64,000 bases of DNA. It comes from Dioscorea cayenensis subsp. rotundata. Lineage: Eukaryota; Streptophyta; Magnoliopsida; Dioscoreales; Dioscoreaceae. Below the pieces are notes generated by a model that was given only the letters and a program-made list of their open reading frames with translations, was not told where the DNA came from and did no database searches. Positions 58,969-64,000 of this stretch are shown piece by piece. The translations under genes and the position numbers were made by a program. Every line of letters begins with the position of its first letter. The stretch's first letter is position 1. The stretch is taken from the NCBI RefSeq assembly GCF_009730915.1, contig NC_052489.1:2445622-2509621 (forward strand), written 5' to 3'.

Positions 58969-60572
58969 CGCCAAATAATCAATTCTGTAGATTGTACCAT
59001 CTTCAGTTTAGTGTTCTGCAGTTTCCCTTGGATTTTTATGCCAAATTTTGAAAGTATTAATTTGACAGTAATTGTACTTTGTATCATGCACTTATCGTCG
59101 AAACAATTTAAATCTACTTCTTTGTTCTTTATGTAAAGCTATTGATAACTACTAAAATTTGGGTGATTGTTCATCCTTCAGCTCTTAAATTTCACAAATT
59201 TATTTCTTTTGGACTTTCTGTGGTGAATTAGTGAAAATGTGTCACATATATATATATACATATATGACGATGATGATGATGATGATGACATCAAATGTGA
59301 AAATAATTATTTTCAAAGATTAAACAAAGTTATAGTTTGGCTTTTGACTGTTGATGAGTTTGATTAGGATCTTTATTAATTCATTAAAAAATTTAACTTA
59401 AAAAAATGAACTTATTGGAATGCATCACACCAAACTTCATATCCATCCTCTTATGCCATGCCTAACATTTCTAGCATTAAACCAACCCCTATCTTCATAC
59501 CTAACCCACATATTGGTTGGTAAATAATCACACTAGTTCTAAAAGTAGCCAAACATATTTCCTTTTTCTAATTTTTTTTTTTTTACTTCAAAGAAGAAGC
59601 AAATTTTCAATTTATCTTTTTTTAAAAAAATTATTATTTTAAAACAAATAATTTAAAGAAGCTCATGAGAAGGTTCCTCTAATCCACCAAAAGGAACACT
59701 AGTGGGATGGAGGGCCACATCCACTACTATTAATCTCAAATGCATTCCCCCTCATAATAGCCCACCTCTTCTTTAATATCTCCCACACATCACACTTAGT
59801 GTAAATATAATTTTCCTTTGGCTTTATGTTTAATCAATGTCTATAATTAAAGAGAACAATTCTTTCTTTCTTTTAATTGTCCTTTTATTTTTATAAAACC
59901 TTCAATAATCCTTCACATAACCTTTTAAAACAGTACTAGTGAACTGAACTGAACTCTTACACTTTTATCTCTAGTTATAAATCTTATTCAACATTTTGAC
60001 TTCATATGTTTAAATCTTTACTTTATCAAGGCATTAACAGTAAACTAAGCAATGATATATATATTAAATATAATATATCAAATCATTAACCAAAATTCAT
60101 TAGCCTAATGAAGACTAAATAAATATCTTTGTCTCACAAATGGTGATTGATCAAAGGAGTTGAAGAAGAAAAGATTAAGCCAAAAATCACAGTTAAACAG
60201 AAGAAAACAATAAGAATAGAGAGAGCAGCAATGTCATTGGATCATGAATAATAAAAAAGTTCACGTAGTAGGCCTTGTTTCTTTAATTATTTAAGCAAGC
60301 AAGCAAGCAAGCACTCTGTGAGCTAAGAGAGAGCCCCACAAATACAATGGATTCCTCACTTGTGATGACAAAGCCTAAAAGCAAAGGGTGGAAAGAAAGC
60401 TACAAAGATAATGAATGGTAGCTAGTGAGATAAAGAAAGAGAATTAATTATTTATGAACAAAAAAGAGAAGACATAGTTGGCATTTGGCATCCTTCTTCC
60501 TTTTAAACCCTCACCATTCTTATCATAGAGATAACCAAAGCTTGAATTTTTCATTCTAAGAGATCAAGAGAG
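58969..60572. other. Intergenic region
   Basis: 3' UTR of the zinc-ribbon gene, then AT-rich DNA. Simple repeats: (GAT)n near 59267-59288 and (AAGC)n near 60296-60312. The last 300 bases are the leader or promoter of the next gene. No gene recognised. Confidence 0.5.
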
Positions 60573-61556
60573 ATGAGAGGGAGAGTTGGAGGAGCACATG
60601 GAGGAGCTCCAACTGATCTTTTAGTGTGTTTTCCATCAAAGGCACACTTAGGATTGATACCAAAGCCCATTTGTAGTCCTTCCAGGCCCGGTGAACCCGG
60701 TAAGAGAAACGGTGGTAAAGCCGGTGGTGGCCGGGGCCAGGCAAGCCCACTTTTCAAGAACAAGAGCAAGAATTTGAGCAATGAGATTGCCGATGAACCG
60801 ACATCGCCGAAGGTGACCTGTGCCGGACAAATCAAAGTGAGGCCTAAGCCCAGGCCCAGGCCCAATAGTAATAGCAAGGATTGGCTGTCAGTAGTTGAAG
60901 AGATTGAGAGGTTTCATAAGGAGAAGAAGAAACCACACTGGTTAGAAGGTTTAGGTATCAAGAAAGACATCATGCAGTTCATGGGAGCTCTTCGGGGACT
61001 TCGGTTTGATATGCGGTGTTTCGGTTCTTTCCATGGAGCTGTAGACTGCTCTTCAGAAGATGAAGAAGAAGATGATGAAGATGAAGATGAAGATGAAGAA
61101 GATGGTGATGATGATGATGATGATCAAGATGATGAAGATAAAAGTAATAGTAGCAATTCAAGAACTATTTTTTCAAAATGGTTCATGGTTTTAGAAGAGA
61201 GCCAAAGCAATAATGCATGCAAGAAAGAAGAAGAAGAAGAAGAAGAAGTGGAAGAGGAGAAGGATGTAGCTACAACTTCTTCTTCTTCATCTTCAGTGCC
61301 ACCTCCAAATGCTTTGTTACTGATGAGATGTAGGTCAGCTCCAGCAAAAGGATGGATTGAAGGAGATGAAGGAGAGAAGAGATTGGAAGAAGAGATAAGT
61401 GCAAGGACATTAAGAGAAGAAGAGAAGGAGAAAGAGAGGTTGATACTGATGAGTTATGCACCAGATTTCTTCAAAGTGTCAACTGATATTGCTAAGGAGA
61501 CTTGGGTTGTGAGTGGCATGGATCCATTGGCAAGGAGCAGGAGTTGGAGAAAATGA
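60573..61556 (+). CDS. Acidic-tract protein of unknown function
   Basis: Single exon, 327 residues. Near the N-terminus is DLLVCFPSKAHLGLIPKPIC (15-34), with Arg/Lys/Gly- and Pro-rich sequence after it; then WLSVVEEIERFHKEKKKPHW (about 104-123), a long Glu/Asp run (about 159-190), a second Glu run (about 218-230), and NALLLMRCRSAPAKGW (about 249-264). The last part is a charged coiled-coil-like helix (EEISARTLREEEKEKERLIL). I recall related, uncharacterised plant proteins with the LLVCFPS and MRCRSAPAK blocks. No catalytic residues are apparent. The acidic runs are made of GATGAA/GAAGAA codon repeats, a class prone to length variation. Confidence 0.85.
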   Translation: MRGRVGGAHGGAPTDLLVCFPSKAHLGLIPKPICSPSRPGEPGKRNGGKAGGGRGQASPLFKNKSKNLSNEIADEPTSPKVTCAGQIKVRPKPRPRPNSNSKDWLSVVEEIERFHKEKKKPHWLEGLGIKKDIMQFMGALRGLRFDMRCFGSFHGAVDCSSEDEEEDDEDEDEDEEDGDDDDDDQDDEDKSNSSNSRTIFSKWFMVLEESQSNNACKKEEEEEEEVEEEKDVATTSSSSSSVPPPNALLLMRCRSAPAKGWIEGDEGEKRLEEEISARTLREEEKEKERLILMSYAPDFFKVSTDIAKETWVVSGMDPLARSRSWRK

Positions 61557-63489
61557 TCATCAAAATATATAGTTAGTACTGTGTTTTTTGAGAATAAGTT
61601 TCAAGGTGGTGGTGATGATGATCATGGTGATGAATAGTTAGTTTCTTCTTCTTCTTCTTCTTCTTCTTCTTTGCTTCTGTTTTAAATAGTACTTGTGCTT
61701 TTTTGTGGTTTCTTTTTCTTTGGTTTTGATGTTGTTGTTGTTCATGTGGTTGTTGTATCTGTTTCATTCTGTGTTAAAGATCAAAGTGTAGAGAAAAAGA
61801 GATGAGATTGATTTGATATTCTGTTATTTTTGTACAGCTTCTTGATTTGTGATGCTTTTCTTTGGAAAGTATTATGACAGATTAATCTATAAAAGCTTTT
61901 TATAAATATCTTTTTAATATATTTATTATAATCAACCAAACAAAGTACTCATTTCATAAAAGCTCAAAATCAAACTCTAAAACTCAGACAACATAAGAGC
62001 ATACGCGCGTTGAAATATTAACTTCACGTCTTTATACATTCCTGAATTTTTTAAATGAAGTATTTATCACTTATTTGCCATTATGTATATCTATATATAT
62101 AGCATCCATTATCTGCGAATGTCTGTAGATTTTGAATCTACGGACGTTTGTATCGGTTGTGCACTATTTGATGAACAATATATTTACTAAACTTTAATTA
62201 ACACTCACTATATATAGTTACCTAATTGTTACTTTGCTCAACTGCGAACGTTCTATGGACGTCTGCCGTTGCCGTATTCTATAATATATATATGTGTGTG
62301 TGTTTTTTTATATATTTATCTGAGCGGTGTACTAATTAAATCTGATTAAAGTTTTTGTTGGTGATGATACTTTATGAGCTAGAGAATCAGATGTCTGTTG
62401 CCTTGATCTTTTAGTGAAACACAGCATGCCATCATCAATCTGTGGACTTCTCTTTTGGTCTGTTCATTGGCAATGCATTGCTAGAATATCATCCATGCCA
62501 CTTTTGTACTACTTGCTGTAATTTAGCCAGATTCTTAATTTTGCTACATTTAATTAATTACAAATTTTATATAGAAAGCAAAACTCTCTTTAATTTTTGG
62601 AGGAACCGACAACTATGAAGTTAAATTCCAAGTTTTTAATTTGAATAGAGAAAATTTTCTCTCTTTTTAATTAATTAAATATATATATACAAAGATGGCT
62701 ATTTAATAATAAAAATAATAAATCACACTTCTTCTTATATTAGAGTAGTTGGTATTTTATTTCTTCGTTTGCTCAAGATTTTTAAGTTCAAATCTTATTT
62801 GTTTATTGCTTTATCTACGATTCACACTTCATTCATGTTTTACAAGTAGAAATGATGTTAAATAAAAATTTAAATAAATAAGTGCAATTAAAAGAATGAA
62901 GACAAGCGCCATCAAGGTAAATCAAATCAACCATGATGTTTAGCACTTATGAAAAGTTCATTTAGTTAAAAGGAAATGAACATATCATTCAATAAACCAT
63001 GATCATGTATGCACTGAAGCTTATATTACACAAGAAGAACAATCAAAATCATGATAAGAGAGAAACAACACAATGTCCAGAATATAAACAAACTTAAACA
63101 AAAAAGAAAGAAAAAAAAAAGGAAAAGCAACATAAATATCATCATATGAATCCCCACTTTTGCACATCAAAGAGGAGACAAGAGTGTAACTTTACATTAA
63201 ACCCATTCATCATACACCATTTCTTTTTCTTTTTTTTTCTTTTTTTCATTTTCAGCATTCTGTTTTTCTCTCCCAATATATGAATTTCTCACTTTGTTCC
63301 ACATGTAAATAAAAAAAAATGCCTCAATTTTCATACATATATTCTGTTTATTTTCCGACCGAACTTTTTATCACTTACTTGAACATCTCAAGATCAAAGC
63401 CTGCTAAACATTGAAATATTTTATCTGTCAACTTTGATCTGAAAAATTGATGCATACCAGTTTGCAAAAATATTGAAGCAAGTCATTGT
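61557..63489. other. Intergenic region between convergent genes
   Basis: 61557-61900 is the 3' UTR of the acidic gene, with a (CTT)n run at about 61645-61672. At 62100-62290 a segment flanked by TA repeats contains TCTGCGAATGTCTGTAGAT and later ACTGCGAACGTTCTATGGA, a possible degraded MITE related to those at 28 kb. 63490 begins the TPR gene on the other strand. Confidence 0.45.
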
Positions 63490-64000
63490 TCAATTTTTGC
63501 ATTGCTTCATTTTAAGTTGTTCTTGAGCCTCAAACAAAGCTTTAGCAATGTCCTTGTGTTCTGGAATCTCATTAATCAGAAATTTATAGTCTTCAATTGA
63601 TTCTTCCAATCTCTCCAGCTATTAAAAAACATATACCAATAACATTAACACATGATCAAATTTTCGATATTTTGTAAATTGTAATAAATACCTTGGCATT
63701 GCAGTAAGCTCTCCTTAGACGAGCTTTATGATATTTAGGCCGAAGAAGAAGCGCGGCATTGCAATCTTCAATGGCTTTCTCCCATTGGTTTAATTTTGAT
63801 CGACAAGCGGCTCGGTTGCAAAGAAGAACAGCATTATAAGGATCATAATCAAGTCCTGCTCCGTATGAGGTACAAGCTTCTCCAAACTTGAATGCCTTGA
63901 AGAGCTCATTACCTTTTCGATCGTGCCGATGCTATTGACCGTATTCTTTGCAACACAACCCAAATTTCCTGATTTTTTCGGTCTAACTGAACAGCCATTT
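63490..64000 (-). CDS. TTL-like TPR protein, 3' part, frameshifted and lacking the thioredoxin-like domain
   Basis: Partial: the gene runs off the right edge. Exon 64000-63692 and exon 63618-63490 are joined by a GT-AG intron. TPR helices read ELFKAFKFGEACTSYGAGL, AVLLCNRAACRSKLNQWEKA, NAALLLRPKYHKARLRRAY and LERLEESIEDYKFLINEIPE. This is the C-terminal TPR block of TTL (tetratricopeptide thioredoxin-like) proteins, HSP90-linked scaffolds in brassinosteroid and osmotic signalling. Upstream IWVVLQRIRSIASARSK also matches the family but in another frame: AAAA on the coding strand (63917-63914) appears one A too long. The protein then stops after QLKMKQCKN, where TTLs continue into a thioredoxin-like domain. 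It may be a decayed copy or a short paralogue. Confidence 0.75.

Noticed and set aside
63932-64000. Intron acceptor CAATAG just before CATCGG in the TTL-like gene
   Set aside because: The sequence beyond it still encodes TTL-like residues (VVLQRIRSIASARSK), so a one-base shift is a better explanation than an intron; it is kept as the refuting alternative.
1-64000. CRISPR arrays, tRNA and rRNA genes, LTR retroelements, organelle DNA insertions
   Set aside because: I saw no regularly spaced repeats, complete tRNA or rRNA sequence, LTR or retroviral-type coding remnants, or plastid/mitochondrial gene sequence.

Overview
This window is nuclear DNA from a flowering plant. The genes contain short GT-AG introns, and their products are land-plant families: an LRR-III receptor pseudokinase, a RAP2.4-type AP2/ERF factor, a trehalose-phosphate phosphatase, a P-class PPR protein and a TTL-type TPR protein. 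Intergenic DNA is very AT-rich and full of TA microsatellites and small transposons. A non-grass angiosperm, possibly a monocot, is my guess, held weakly.

Layout, left to right. 221-2222 (+): LRR receptor pseudokinase. 3842-6724 (+): calcineurin-like metallophosphoesterase of the Ted1/Cdc1/MPPE type, with an apparent one-base frameshift. 7517-8735 (+): divergent annexin. 9770-11205 (-): EF-1alpha, with a 1.3 kb leader intron and promoter up to about 12.8 kb. 14157-15978 (+): PHP-domain phosphoesterase. 20481-26814 (+): WD40 protein with a 3.9 kb intron. 26.8-32.2 kb: MITEs and a SINE, no convincing gene. 32936-33691 (+): RAP2.4/WIND-like ERF. 34.2-41.1 kb: gene desert. 41198-43310 (+): trehalose-6-phosphate phosphatase with a GC-AG intron and an apparent one-base frameshift. 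46899-49109 (+): intronless PPR protein. 50871-54414: a 3.5 kb Harbinger-type element with a decayed MYB/SANT-like ORF, followed by a SINE. 56177-58968 (+): small zinc-ribbon protein of unknown function. 60573-61556 (+): acidic-tract protein of unknown function. 63490-64000 (-): 3' end of a TTL-like TPR gene running off the window, again with a one-base frameshift.

The genes are independent housekeeping and regulatory units; nothing suggests an operon or a biosynthetic cluster. The most useful observations are these: three host genes each carry one extra base in a short homopolymer; insertions can be delimited by perfect target-site duplications (three SINE-like copies, a hAT-type MITE, a TTA-flanked MITE); a GC-AG intron lies just after the catalytic motif of the TPP gene; and two conserved-looking genes have no assigned function. 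I did not find a convincing new multi-gene system.
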